30,014 bases of DNA from a virus (IMGVR_UViG_3300042301_003334:1-30014), one strand, 5' to 3'. Shown: positions 16,652-24,499, counted from the stretch's first letter. The notes: generated by a model from the sequence alone, not told the origin. Translations and numbers: made by a program.

Positions 16652-16654
16652 TCA

Positions 16655-16801
16655 TTAATAGATTACGTTATCGATTTTATTGATAATTGTGTTCTCCAAT
16701 TCTTCATTAAAGAAATGAGAATAAACCATTACGCCGTCAAAGATTAACGCACAGAATATAAAAGTGGCCACGATACCTGCGACAATATTATAAGTTTTCA
16801 T
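16655..16801 (-). CDS. Small membrane protein, 48 aa
   Basis: ATG at 16801, TAA at 16655; MKTYNIVAGIVATFIFCALIFDG is a membrane helix, then a soluble tail YSHFFNEELENTIINKIDNV. It begins 3 nt after the 240-aa gene's stop and ends 3 nt before the 500-aa gene's TTG start, so all three are likely translated together. Function unknown. Confidence 0.6.
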   Translation of the reverse strand: MKTYNIVAGIVATFIFCALIFDGVMVYSHFFNEELENTIINKIDNVIY

Positions 16802-16804
16802 ATT

Positions 16805-17527
16805 TTATTTTTCAAATATTTTTTTCTTTATCATTCTATCTAAGATTCTTGCACATGCAATATCAAGTGCTTTCTTAGTTGAAATTGAAATTGTTGATTG
16901 ATTAAATTTAACGGGGTCGGCAGTTGCGTCAGATAATAACGTCAATTCTCTTACCGTTTTTGCTTCACCCAATCCCGATGCTCCAAATACTACACCCGTT
17001 TCTGCGTCTGTAAATCTTACTTGTAAACCTAAACGAGTAACCATCATATTTTTAACACCATCTTTTAAATTGATAGTTTCATCTTCACTTACCGAATAAT
17101 CATAACACTCAATTGTAACGAAATACTTAGCCAAGTTTATTTTACCACGTCCATCTAATTTATTTTCAGATATACCCGCTTGTGACGCTTGGAATTGTTT
17201 TACCATACGATTCTTAATTTCTGTCTTATCTTCTGTGAATTTAAAACGATTAAGATTCTCAAGATATTCCATAGAGATATTGGCAACACCAAGTCCGACT
17301 CTTTTTTCTTTAAGTTCAGGATACATTTCATACATCTCATCCGATATTCCGCACTTTAAAATTTGAATTGGTATTTGCGGTCCCTCGTAATCCATGAATT
17401 GGGAAATATCAATTGCGGTTTCAAATGATGCTTTATATTGTTCAGTTTTAGTTGAACCAATAGTTTGAGAAAATCCCAAAAACGGTAGTAATACTACCAA
17501 AATGAGAATAAAAATAAACTTCTTCAT
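16805..17527 (-). CDS. Exported protein, possibly CsgG-like, 240 aa
   Basis: Signal peptide MKKFIFILILVVLLPFLGFSQ, no lipobox. The mature part has the sequence of strands and helices seen in CsgG/LpoB-like proteins: RVGLGVANIS, a stretch with ENRMVKQFQ-type helix, LDGRGKINLAKYFVTIECYDYSV, TRLGLQVRFTDAETGVVFGASG, and a final Ala-rich helix. CsgG forms an outer-membrane secretion pore; here only the fold similarity is argued, and the Cys of the lipoprotein form is absent. It opens its own transcript: terminator, TATTTATA, 13 nt, ATG. Confidence 0.75.
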   Translation of the reverse strand: MKKFIFILILVVLLPFLGFSQTIGSTKTEQYKASFETAIDISQFMDYEGPQIPIQILKCGISDEMYEMYPELKEKRVGLGVANISMEYLENLNRFKFTEDKTEIKNRMVKQFQASQAGISENKLDGRGKINLAKYFVTIECYDYSVSEDETINLKDGVKNMMVTRLGLQVRFTDAETGVVFGASGLGEAKTVRELTLLSDATADPVKFNQSTISISTKKALDIACARILDRMIKKKIFEK

Positions 17528-17540
17528 AATTAATTTTTAT

Positions 17541-17548
17541 TATAAATA
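17541..17548 (-). promoter_or_regulatory. TATTTATA motif of the 240-aa gene
   Basis: Minus strand AGATATTTATAATAAAAA, ending 13 nt before the ATG and just after the T run of the preceding terminator. Confidence 0.52.
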
Positions 17549-17557
17549 TCTTAAAAT

Positions 17558-17581
17558 AAAAAAGGGAGAATTAATCTCCCC
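17558..17581 (-). terminator. Terminator after the 82-aa membrane-protein gene
   Basis: GGGAGA (17564-17569) pairs with TCTCCC (17575-17580) around ATTAA; six T follow on the minus strand. Confidence 0.85.
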
Positions 17582-17586
17582 TTCTT

Positions 17587-17835
17587 TTAACCCTCAGTTT
17601 CGTCCTTCTTTTTACTTGAGAACTTATCTAAGGTGTCGGCACCCATCCCAATGCCTGTTATCAACATAACTGCGTTCACCAAATCGGGTGATGGTGCAAA
17701 ATCTGCGTGAGAAAATGAATTTAATATCATTGTTACGCATAAAAATGTTGCACCTAAAAATGCAATTACCGGTTTTACTGAAATTGAACCTCTTTCATCC
17801 TTAAAGATTTCAATTACCCATTCTTTAAATGTCAT
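17587..17835 (-). CDS. Small two-span membrane protein, 82 aa (holin-like)
   Basis: MTFKEWVIEIFKDERGSISV leads into a membrane helix (about 22-45, PVIAFLGATFLCVTMILNSF), a short polar turn, a second helix (about 52-68) and a charged tail KKKDETEG. Size and topology fit a class II holin, as does its place beside another membrane protein. I cannot separate holin from a generic membrane protein by sequence. Last gene of the operon before its terminator. Confidence 0.65.
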   Translation of the reverse strand: MTFKEWVIEIFKDERGSISVKPVIAFLGATFLCVTMILNSFSHADFAPSPDLVNAVMLITGIGMGADTLDKFSSKKKDETEG

Positions 17836-17865
17836 ATTATTTGTGTTTATATTTGTGTTTGTTTA

Positions 17866-18498
17866 TTACCCTTCCATATCTGTGGTGTCGATATCTTTTA
17901 TCTTACCACAAATTAGGCACTCTTCATCACCATCACCATCAGCATCGCCCCAAACGTGTTGACAATTACGGTGGTCAAAATACTCATCAATTACACCATC
18001 TCCGTCAAAATCTAAACCATCCATTTTACCGTCACCATCTTCATCGATTTCAACACCTACTTTGGTTTGTTTTTCTTCTGATTTTGATACTGTAGGTATA
18101 ACTTCTGTCTCGTTTTTAAACCCACTATTAGATATTGCTTGTGTAAATGATTCAGGTACTATTGGACTATAAGTTTTTTTTTCACCGTCACCACTACCCG
18201 TGTCTGAAAGTGATACACCATCTTCTTCGTCCATTTTCTGAACTAACATTTTATCTTTATCCGTATCTGAGAACCAATAGTCTACAATTTTACCATATGA
18301 ACCAATGAACGCTCCAAGTAATAATAATAGTAATTCTTTCCAAGCTTCATTAATTTCTGCTTTAAATACAATCGCTCCACCGATACCAAATACCGTACCC
18401 ATGAACGTCAATAACACAATAAGTGTCATTTTCCATCTACGTGTCATCATCTGGTTTAGAAGGTCTCTAAATCCCGTGTTTTCTTGTTGTTGTGCCAT
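17866..18498 (-). CDS. Holin-like membrane protein with EF-hand-like acidic repeats, 210 aa
   Basis: N-terminal part: two hydrophobic spans (24-46 and 54-70) followed by GSYGKIVDYWFSDTDKDK (66-83), similar to phage holins whose second span ends in a YWFGSS-type motif. C-terminal part is soluble and has calcium-loop-like motifs DEDGDGKMDG (152-161), DFDGDGVIDE (163-172) and DADGDGDEEC (185-194), plus Cys179-x-His181 and Cys194-x-x-Cys197, a possible zinc site. Holins rarely carry such a tail, so a calcium-sensitive pore is an interesting possibility. Operon partner of the 107-aa and 82-aa genes. Confidence 0.68.
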   Translation of the reverse strand: MAQQQENTGFRDLLNQMMTRRWKMTLIVLLTFMGTVFGIGGAIVFKAEINEAWKELLLLLLGAFIGSYGKIVDYWFSDTDKDKMLVQKMDEEDGVSLSDTGSGDGEKKTYSPIVPESFTQAISNSGFKNETEVIPTVSKSEEKQTKVGVEIDEDGDGKMDGLDFDGDGVIDEYFDHRNCQHVWGDADGDGDEECLICGKIKDIDTTDMEG

Positions 18499-18515
18499 AT
18501 TATGTATTTGTTAAA

Positions 18516-18839
18516 TTACCAAGCTGCTGGTTTTTCGGTAAACTCATCACTTTCCTTCTTTTTAGGCTTTGGTGCGGGTGCCGGTGCAGGTGCGGTTTGT
18601 GCCGTTCCGTTTCCACCACCTTTGTTGATGATTACGGTTTTGCCTGCAGCTTGTTGTTGAGTTTGGTTTTGAGTAATGTTTATTACAGGTGCCGCTGCAG
18701 GTGCTGCTGCCGGTTGTTCTCCACCACCGAACATTTGTGAACCTAACCAGGCTCCTCCTGCAGTAACAATCGTTCCTACCGTCCCGATTAGTGTTTTTAC
18801 TAATCCTGACATTGTTCCATCATTTGATTCTTCTGACAT
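18516..18839 (-). CDS. Membrane protein with Ala/Pro tail, 107 aa
   Basis: After a short polar start there is one hydrophobic span (about 12-36, LVKTLIGTVGTIVTAGGAWLGSQMFGG). Then come two Ala/Pro-rich linkers (PAAAPAAAP and PAPAPAPKPKKK) around a middle part INITQNQTQQQ. This design fits a small envelope-spanning protein such as a spanin-like element, or one carrying a flexible arm; it has no lipobox. It lies in the putative lysis cluster with the two holin-like genes. Confidence 0.62.
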   Translation of the reverse strand: MSEESNDGTMSGLVKTLIGTVGTIVTAGGAWLGSQMFGGGEQPAAAPAAAPVINITQNQTQQQAAGKTVIINKGGGNGTAQTAPAPAPAPKPKKKESDEFTEKPAAW

Positions 18840-18855
18840 TTTTTTTTAATTTAAT

Positions 18856-19230
18856 TTAGTTTATTTTATTGAAATCCGTAATTCCTAATTGAACACCTTT
18901 TACATCAAATAAGGCGATTCTATAAGCTGAAGATGGTAAAGCGGTTGTGTAAATTTTTAAAATGTTATCACCTACATTTACTTCTACTTCTTCTTTAGAA
19001 ACTACTCTATTTGCGATGTCTGTAATTTTAATTACCGCTTTACCGGCAAAATCACTTTTAACGTTCATAGAAACCTCATTTGTCACAAAAGGATTGGATA
19101 CTTTAATACCTACCTTATTTGTGATTTGTAATTCAGGTGTTACTTGTTGTGTACTTGGAAGAATTTCATTATCCATGTTACATCCTGCAAGTGTTAGTAC
19201 TCCGAATACTATTATAAATACCTTTTTCAT
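18856..19230 (-). CDS. Lipoprotein resembling a T9SS sorting domain, 124 aa
   Basis: Signal peptide with lipobox LAGC (Cys at 17). The mature part resembles Por-secretion tail domains: SNPFVTNEVSMNV (PNP-like start), AVIKITDIANRVVSKEE, a turn GDNILKIYTTALPSSAYRIALFDVKG. In Bacteroidota these domains sit at the C-terminus of proteins exported by the type IX system; here the domain is nearly the whole protein and is lipid-anchored. It may be a decoy or surface adaptor; that is inference. The neighbour 113-aa lipoprotein is a paralogue. Confidence 0.75.
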   Translation of the reverse strand: MKKVFIIVFGVLTLAGCNMDNEILPSTQQVTPELQITNKVGIKVSNPFVTNEVSMNVKSDFAGKAVIKITDIANRVVSKEEVEVNVGDNILKIYTTALPSSAYRIALFDVKGVQLGITDFNKIN

Positions 19231-19245
19231 TTGTTTTGTGTTTGT

Positions 19246-19587
19246 TTAGTTAATTATTATTTTTGTTTTATTAATTTCAGTTTTGTTTACGTCACTTAAA
19301 ACCAACGTTAAACGTCCCTTTGGTAATGTGTTTGTATATATTTTTTTTACGTTTTCACCGCTCTGACCTTTAAATCTTTCCCTACTTATCACTTGTCCAC
19401 TGGTGTCACTTATTAATGACAATGTGTATGTGCCTGCCGATGGTAAGTCAAAATGTATTGATTGTGCATTTACTGCCACACTTTCAGTTACACTAAAAAT
19501 ATCATCTTTAGCCAACACTTCAGGTAGTGGTAATTCTGGTGTGGAACAACCCATTAAAATAAACGATAAAAATATTATTTTTTTCAT
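19246..19587 (-). CDS. Lipoprotein paralogue with beta-sandwich domain, 113 aa
   Basis: Lipobox MGCS (Cys at 14). The mature domain parallels the 124-aa protein: IHFDLPSAGTYTLSLISDTSGQVISRERF, then NVKKIYTNTLPKGRLTLVLSDVNKTE (compare NILKIYTTALPSSAYRIALFDV). Likely also a T9SS-tail-like sandwich, without the PNP start. ATG overlaps the stop of the 759-aa gene (TAATG), so translation is coupled. It probably binds the same partner as its neighbour. Confidence 0.72.
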   Translation of the reverse strand: MKKIIFLSFILMGCSTPELPLPEVLAKDDIFSVTESVAVNAQSIHFDLPSAGTYTLSLISDTSGQVISRERFKGQSGENVKKIYTNTLPKGRLTLVLSDVNKTEINKTKIIIN

Positions 19588-21866
19588 TAGTCTATTTTTA
19601 TTTTTAATTGTGTACCATTTCTATTTACCGCATCGGTCATTGATAAAGACGTTAAACCTAACGTGTCAAACGTCCCTATTAACGGTAAAAATGTTATTTT
19701 ATATTCTGTGGTCTTATCCAATGTGGTAGAACCATCTGAGATGAATGAGCCTATTTTTACAAAATTACCCATATCTTTTCCAAAATTAGTTGGGGTTCCT
19801 TTTGTTGTGAATTCTGCTTTTTCATATTTTAATACGGTATTATCATAAGTTAAATGGAATTCAGTCCCAACCACTTCTTGTTGTAATGGGTCCATCGATA
19901 TTGTAACGACTAATTTACCACCTATTAATTCACCCACAATGTCTGCGTTAATTTGATTAGTAACTACGGAATTCATAGTTCTAATTGAATTAGTTGCAAG
20001 ACCACTAACAGATTGTTGCGCTGAGTGCGATAAGTTAACATCACCAACCCAAGTCACATTTACATTGTATGTATTGTTTAATCCACTCATCGTGAATGGA
20101 ATTAAGTTACGAGTACTGTTAAATTGGGTTGCCCAATTTGATTTAGTTATCGCATCGTAATCCGATTTATTATATAACTTCATCAAATATGTTAATGCTG
20201 AATATTGTGTTAATGGTTGAACACCTGTCAAATGTTGTAATAATCTGTATGTGTCATTCTCATTAAATATACCATTACCATCCACGTCAGCATTCATATA
20301 TTGTAATCCTGATGTAAATTCGTTACCACTCTCATTACCAAATAATCCACCATTTGATAATTCCTTAAATGCAATGAACACATCCGATACGGTTACAATA
20401 CTATTATATAAACTATTTAACTCTGTTTGTGAATTTGCGGTTATTTCAATCCCATGCGGTTTATATATTGTTGCAGGAGAAAATGTATATTCGGCACCAA
20501 TACCATACCACCCATCTTGTAATCTAAAAGAACTTTGAAACGAACTTGTTGCAACCTTATTTGTAAGATTAATATTCCCCGGTATAACCCATTGTTTCCA
20601 CCATCCATTAAAATCCATAGGTGTAATCGGTCCCTCATACACATCAAACAACTTTATGTATTTTATGTCATTTAGATTTATACCCGTACCTTGAAATTCC
20701 CTTTCATCAATTTGTAATCTATGTCCATTTCTTGATGTTTCATAAGGATTAATGATTGACCATTCTACTTGTCCGGGTGTTACAAACGCTTTTAACCCAT
20801 CACCCACCTTTACAGTATCCAACAAACTTGTCAAATCAACTTTACCCAAACCACTTAGTTGTCTGGCAGTTCCGTTTACCACATCCCAATTATTATTTGT
20901 ATATGTGTATCCTTTTGCTGAAAATTTGGTTTCATCTACGTTAGTACCGAAATCAACATTGAATGATGCTCTTAATACTTGTCCGTTTGAGTGAGTAACA
21001 CTATTAGTATAGAATTCTGTAAATGTCGCATCATCAGGATTAGTCCAAGTTCCATATTCAATTACATAAGGGTTATTCCAATTGTTTGATAAATCATTCC
21101 ATTGGTTACCATTCCATTTTGTTACTGCATAGTTCTCACTACCATTACTACCATTTGGTTCACCCTGTGCCCAGTTATTATACACACCAGGAATATTACC
21201 CGCCAATTGTCCATTTTGAGTTTTCATTACAGTTCCCTTTTCAGGTCCCGCATCGATTACCCATCTTCCATCAACAACTTCATCCGTTGCTGCAAACCAT
21301 ATATTAGTTTGTGGTACGTTAGCCGCAATAAATGCATCTTCCGATGCCGATGTTATTGTCACCAAATATCCCGTCTGTCCTTTGAATGTTGTTAATAACG
21401 ATGCAGCTCTTGCTCCTGTGTATGTTGTACCTGTTGATATTGGTCTATAAAAGTGTCCGTTTACACCATTGTAAAAATACCCAACAGGATTGACAGTTGC
21501 CGCTACTGATAATTGAACATTACCTACTACCGAACCTGTGTTTATTTTTAGAGATGCTAATGCGTTATTAATATTAACCATTGTACCTGTTACCACTAAA
21601 CGAGTTTTATTACCGCTCAATGTAAATCCACTTGCTGCGGTTAAACCTGTTGTGGTGGTTAAATAGAATGTAGTATTTGTTGATGGGTTTATTAAACTGA
21701 TTGATGCTAACAAAGTGGATGTTGCATTAAATCCACTTAATTGAAATCCACTTCCGTCTTGTGCAGTTGTGGATGGAATAAACGATTTAGAGTCCGGAGC
21801 AGATACACTCTGTCCGAACCCTAAAAATGAAATTAGTAAAAAAAATATTACTAATAATTTCTTCAT
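19587..21866 (-). CDS. Exported C-type lectin/dockerin/cohesin-like protein, 759 aa
   Basis: Signal peptide (about 1-19, ending GFGQ). 20-125: cadherin/Ig-like sandwich with the repeat phrase VTGTMVNINNALASLKI. 135-275: C-type lectin fold (GHFYRPISTGTTYTGARAAS, TITSASEDAFI) with calcium/sugar motifs EPN (236-238) and WND (256-258), and no visible Cys pair. 524-548: dockerin/EF-hand-like NADVDGNGIFNENDTYRLLQ. 603-615: WVGDVNLSHS. 640-759: cohesin-like sandwich (GGKLVVTISM, TEFHLTYDNTVLKYEKAEF). Sugar binding on the cell surface is likely; EPN favours mannose-type ligands in known lectins. Paralogue upstream shares the C-terminal half. Confidence 0.82.
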   Translation of the reverse strand: MKKLLVIFFLLISFLGFGQSVSAPDSKSFIPSTTAQDGSGFQLSGFNATSTLLASISLINPSTNTTFYLTTTTGLTAASGFTLSGNKTRLVVTGTMVNINNALASLKINTGSVVGNVQLSVAATVNPVGYFYNGVNGHFYRPISTGTTYTGARAASLLTTFKGQTGYLVTITSASEDAFIAANVPQTNIWFAATDEVVDGRWVIDAGPEKGTVMKTQNGQLAGNIPGVYNNWAQGEPNGSNGSENYAVTKWNGNQWNDLSNNWNNPYVIEYGTWTNPDDATFTEFYTNSVTHSNGQVLRASFNVDFGTNVDETKFSAKGYTYTNNNWDVVNGTARQLSGLGKVDLTSLLDTVKVGDGLKAFVTPGQVEWSIINPYETSRNGHRLQIDEREFQGTGINLNDIKYIKLFDVYEGPITPMDFNGWWKQWVIPGNINLTNKVATSSFQSSFRLQDGWYGIGAEYTFSPATIYKPHGIEITANSQTELNSLYNSIVTVSDVFIAFKELSNGGLFGNESGNEFTSGLQYMNADVDGNGIFNENDTYRLLQHLTGVQPLTQYSALTYLMKLYNKSDYDAITKSNWATQFNSTRNLIPFTMSGLNNTYNVNVTWVGDVNLSHSAQQSVSGLATNSIRTMNSVVTNQINADIVGELIGGKLVVTISMDPLQQEVVGTEFHLTYDNTVLKYEKAEFTTKGTPTNFGKDMGNFVKIGSFISDGSTTLDKTTEYKITFLPLIGTFDTLGLTSLSMTDAVNRNGTQLKIKID

Positions 21867-21867
21867 A

Positions 21868-23493
21868 TTATTCCACTATTAAATTTACCTTGTTTCCTTT
21901 AGCATCTACCGCATCTGATAACACAAAGAAGAATAAACCCGCAGTATTTGTTAAAGGAGTCTTTGGTGTAAATACTAATTTGTAAGGTGTACCAACTTTA
22001 ATTCTTGATGTCTTTAATTGGTCAATTGAACCAAAAGTTAATCTATTGTCTTTATGTGTTGAGAAGTTAGTAATAGTGGCGCCCGCATCAAATATTACAT
22101 TATCTAATGTTAATTTTGATTCGTCATAATTCATGATTACCTGTAAACCCGCCAAACCTTCTTTAGTAAGATTTGTCGTTAAAACAACTTTACCACCTTC
22201 AATTTTAGATACAACATTTAATGTTGCCGTTTCCAATGTTTTACTTTGATATGATAAAGGTGCAATTGTTCTGTTTGCAAATCCAACTGAATTTGTGAAT
22301 TGTCCCGCGGTTATTCTACTTGCAATTTGAGTTGGGTCTGACGAGTGTGACCAGTTTAAGTCGCCACCCCACGCAAATACGGCATGAACCTCTTGAATGG
22401 GTTGTGTGATTAAAACTCTATTCTTAACAACACCATCTAACCAACTTTGATTTAATAAACCACTATACCATCTTACCGATGTTGAAGTTGATGTGGGGAT
22501 AGAAGCGACGGTACCCATGTTTTGTCCCATTACATGTGCAAATAAAGCGTATGAATCTCCTTCACCAAATGCGTTTGCGTTAGTGGTTACTTTACCAACT
22601 TTCTTTTCTAATGTAGGTAATGTAAAGAAATTTGCAGTTCCGCTGATATCTGTTTGTGAGTGACCTAAGAATGCCTTATATGCGTCTGATACAGTTACAA
22701 TGTTATTCATCCACGCTTTGGTCATTGCCGGTCCAACAAATACGCCGACCGAATCACCAACCTTTACTTGTGTTGTAAATAATGCTTCACCACTTGCATC
22801 CAATGGTAATTGTGCAACAGGAGGTAATGCCCAATCAATAGTACCGTCCGTTTTCAATTTCATTAACTGAACATTATGGTCAGTAATATCATATCCTTGT
22901 GGATAAAGTACTTTTACCTTAAATTGTGACGTGTTACCAACAACATTACTTAATGATGACCATCCACCACCGTAGATTGTACCAACATTAGCACCTGTTG
23001 TGTCAGTACCTGTAGCCAAATCCACTTTAAAAATGTTGTTATATGCATTTTGGTCTTTTAAGATGTACTTCTGTGTTGCAATAACACCACTTATCGAAGC
23101 GTCAGCTCTTTGAACCGTTAATTGACCAATGTTCCAATCAGGACTTACCGTATAGTTCCACGGAGTTAGACCATATTGAACATTTAAATCATTATCACTT
23201 GCACCACCGTTGAAGATGAACTTATAGTTACTCCAACCTGTATAGAATGTCTGAGCCGAAGAACCTTGATTAAATACGGTAGAAACATAACCCAACGCCT
23301 TGTTATTGAATTGGTATCTAAACCAAAGATAACGAGGATTCTTAATTACCTGACCTTTTGATAAGGTATACTTTACTGTTATTGTATCACCAACCTTTAA
23401 TCCCGTTGATGGTGTTAAAGATTGTGAAATTGTTAATTGTCCAAAACTTACAAAGGACATTAACATTAGAGAGAGGATTAATAATTTTTTCAT
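21868..23493 (-). CDS. Exported protein with cohesin-like C-terminus, 541 aa
   Basis: Signal peptide (MKKLLILSLMLMSFVSFGQ). 20-250: strand-rich regions, with Trp and Gly (WNYTVSPDWNIGQLTV). The rest aligns with the 759-aa protein: NNIVTVSDAYKAFLGHS, a degraded dockerin-like NANAFGEGDSYALFAHVMGQ, WGGDLNWSHSSD and a C-terminal cohesin-like module (GGKVVLTTNL, IMNYDESKLTLDNVIF). It lacks the lectin part. Operon: ATGA overlap with the 169-aa gene upstream, 1-nt gap to the 759-aa gene downstream. Probably a surface partner of the lectin protein. Confidence 0.8.
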   Translation of the reverse strand: MKKLLILSLMLMSFVSFGQLTISQSLTPSTGLKVGDTITVKYTLSKGQVIKNPRYLWFRYQFNNKALGYVSTVFNQGSSAQTFYTGWSNYKFIFNGGASDNDLNVQYGLTPWNYTVSPDWNIGQLTVQRADASISGVIATQKYILKDQNAYNNIFKVDLATGTDTTGANVGTIYGGGWSSLSNVVGNTSQFKVKVLYPQGYDITDHNVQLMKLKTDGTIDWALPPVAQLPLDASGEALFTTQVKVGDSVGVFVGPAMTKAWMNNIVTVSDAYKAFLGHSQTDISGTANFFTLPTLEKKVGKVTTNANAFGEGDSYALFAHVMGQNMGTVASIPTSTSTSVRWYSGLLNQSWLDGVVKNRVLITQPIQEVHAVFAWGGDLNWSHSSDPTQIASRITAGQFTNSVGFANRTIAPLSYQSKTLETATLNVVSKIEGGKVVLTTNLTKEGLAGLQVIMNYDESKLTLDNVIFDAGATITNFSTHKDNRLTFGSIDQLKTSRIKVGTPYKLVFTPKTPLTNTAGLFFFVLSDAVDAKGNKVNLIVE

Positions 23494-23999
23494 AGTTTTT
23501 CTGTTAATTTGTTAATTAAAGTTTGACATGTTTTTTTAATTGAGGATGACAGTGCCTGTTGATTTACAGTTTCACTTGCTTCTCCGGTTATTATTGTTGA
23601 TGTTGAGATTTCCGAACTCGATTCCTCAGCCACATATTCCTTTATTTTTTTTCCTTCTTTGTTTTTGATTATACCCTTAATGACCACTAAGGTTTCTTCC
23701 ACATCGGAATGGAAAACTGATACGTTACGTTTTGTTCTATTAACGTCAAAATAGAGAATCTCAGCACTGATTACGTAATCAGCGGATTCTTGTGTTTCTA
23801 CAATGTCTAAATTTTTATCTTGTAAAATTTCTTGGAAGATATTTTTGACCCCGAAAGCAAAGTCTCGGTTACCTGTAAATTTTCCAATTTTAATTTTATT
23901 TTCGACACCGGAAACAAATACGGTTTGTGCATCTGCGCTATATGATATAGACGCAAAGAAATAGCTTATAAATAAGAGAGAGGTTTTTAAATTTATCAT
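23490..23999 (-). CDS. Exported protein, possible CsgG/LpoB-like fold, 169 aa
   Basis: Signal peptide MINLKTSLLFISYFFASISYSADAQ. Mature region starts with strand KIKIGKFTGNRDFAFGVKNIFQEIL, then DIVETQESADYVISAEILYFDV, a strand-turn-strand RNVSVFHSDVEETLVVIKGIIKN and a C-terminal helix QALSSSIKKTCQTLINKL. The order resembles LpoB/CsgG-like domains that act at the outer membrane. First gene of the 8-kb minus-strand exported-protein operon; TATTTATT lies 5 nt before the ATG. Confidence 0.72.
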   Translation of the reverse strand: MINLKTSLLFISYFFASISYSADAQTVFVSGVENKIKIGKFTGNRDFAFGVKNIFQEILQDKNLDIVETQESADYVISAEILYFDVNRTKRNVSVFHSDVEETLVVIKGIIKNKEGKKIKEYVAEESSSEISTSTIITGEASETVNQQALSSSIKKTCQTLINKLTEKL

Positions 24000-24004
24000 A
24001 TAGT

Positions 24005-24012
24005 AATAAATA
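24005..24012 (-). promoter_or_regulatory. TATTTATT motif before the exported-protein operon
   Basis: Minus strand GATATTTATTACTATATG: one base off TATTTATA, 5 nt before the ATG, nearly identical to the sequence before the terminase (TATTTATACTATATG). Confidence 0.4.
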
Positions 24013-24097
24013 TCACAGTGGTAACATTTATACTATTATTATTTTTAAATATTAGGTTATAACATTTGCTGTTCAAAAAAAATATTTTTGGACTTTC

Positions 24098-24128
24098 TTG
24101 ATTTTGTCAATACTTATATATACATTTG
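24098..24128 (+). promoter_or_regulatory. Host-type promoter at the left end of the tRNA region
   Basis: TTG (24098-24100), 20-nt spacer, TACATTTG (24121-24128). Matches TTTG/TAnnTTTG. Drives the short transcript 24135-24312. Confidence 0.7.
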
Positions 24129-24150
24129 TAAAAATTAAATAAAACATTCA

Positions 24151-24252
24151 ATGAAACGCTTTACACATATTACGTTTACTACATTCGCAGCCAAGTGGTG
24201 TGCGATGGGTGAGATTAGTATGTCTCGAGGTTTCAGCAATTGTATAGGATAG
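24151..24252 (+). CDS. Candidate leader peptide, 33 aa, in a short transcript
   Basis: ATG to TAG (ends ATA GGA TAG); hydrophobic/basic with two Cys (MKRFTHITFTTFAAKWCAMG). Sits between a clear host promoter and a terminator, and closely parallels the 34-aa frame at 27521. May be a leader peptide, or the transcript may act as RNA. Low coding evidence by itself. Confidence 0.4.
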   Translation: MKRFTHITFTTFAAKWCAMGEISMSRGFSNCIG

Positions 24253-24281
24253 TTAAAAAGTTAACAATAATATATTATAAG

Positions 24282-24312
24282 AACCTCGGGACAAAATCTC
24301 GGGGTTTTTTTT
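24282..24312 (+). terminator. Terminator of the short transcript
   Basis: AACCTCGGGA pairs with TCTCGGGGTT (two G-U pairs), loop CAAAA, then T8. Confidence 0.85.
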
Positions 24313-24318
24313 GTTTTT

Positions 24319-24388
24319 GGGCCGGATGTCAATGGCAGACCACCTGATTTGCAATCAGAGTGAAAGGGTTCGATTCCCTACGTGTCCA
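24319..24388 (+). tRNA. tRNA-Ala(TGC), degenerate acceptor and D stem
   Basis: Anticodon arm CCTGA-TTTGCAA-TCAGA gives anticodon TGC (24350-24352). The acceptor GGGCCGG/CGTGTCC has two mismatches (5-68, 6-67) but keeps G3-U70, the alanine identity pair. T arm AGGG/CCCT with TTCGATT. D arm is only GTC/GAC. Function is uncertain. Confidence 0.6.
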
Positions 24389-24394
24389 CCGAAT

Positions 24395-24413
24395 TAGTTC
24401 TTTGAAATCGTGG
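24395..24413 (+). promoter_or_regulatory. boxA-like antitermination site 1
   Basis: TAGTTCTTTGAAATCGTGGG resembles the rRNA-leader boxA (E. coli TGCTCTTTAACA) and lies between tRNA-Ala and tRNA-Ile. Confidence 0.5.
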
Positions 24414-24421
24414 GTAAAATT

Positions 24422-24494
24422 GTCTATGTGGCGCAACGGTTAGCGCTCCGACCTGATACGTCGGAGGTTGGTGGTTCGAATCCATCCATAGACA
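24422..24494 (+). tRNA. tRNA-Ile(GAT)
   Basis: Acceptor GTCTATG/CATAGAC perfect; anticodon loop CTGATAC in stem CCGAC/GTCGG; T arm with TTCGAAT. A73. Confidence 0.92.
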
Positions 24495-24499
24495 CATTT

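Noticed and set aside
24005-24318. CRISPR array or phage attachment site near the tRNAs
   Set aside because: No regular repeats of CRISPR length; repeated phrases are tRNA D- and T-arm sequence. No integrase gene or duplicated tRNA end seen.
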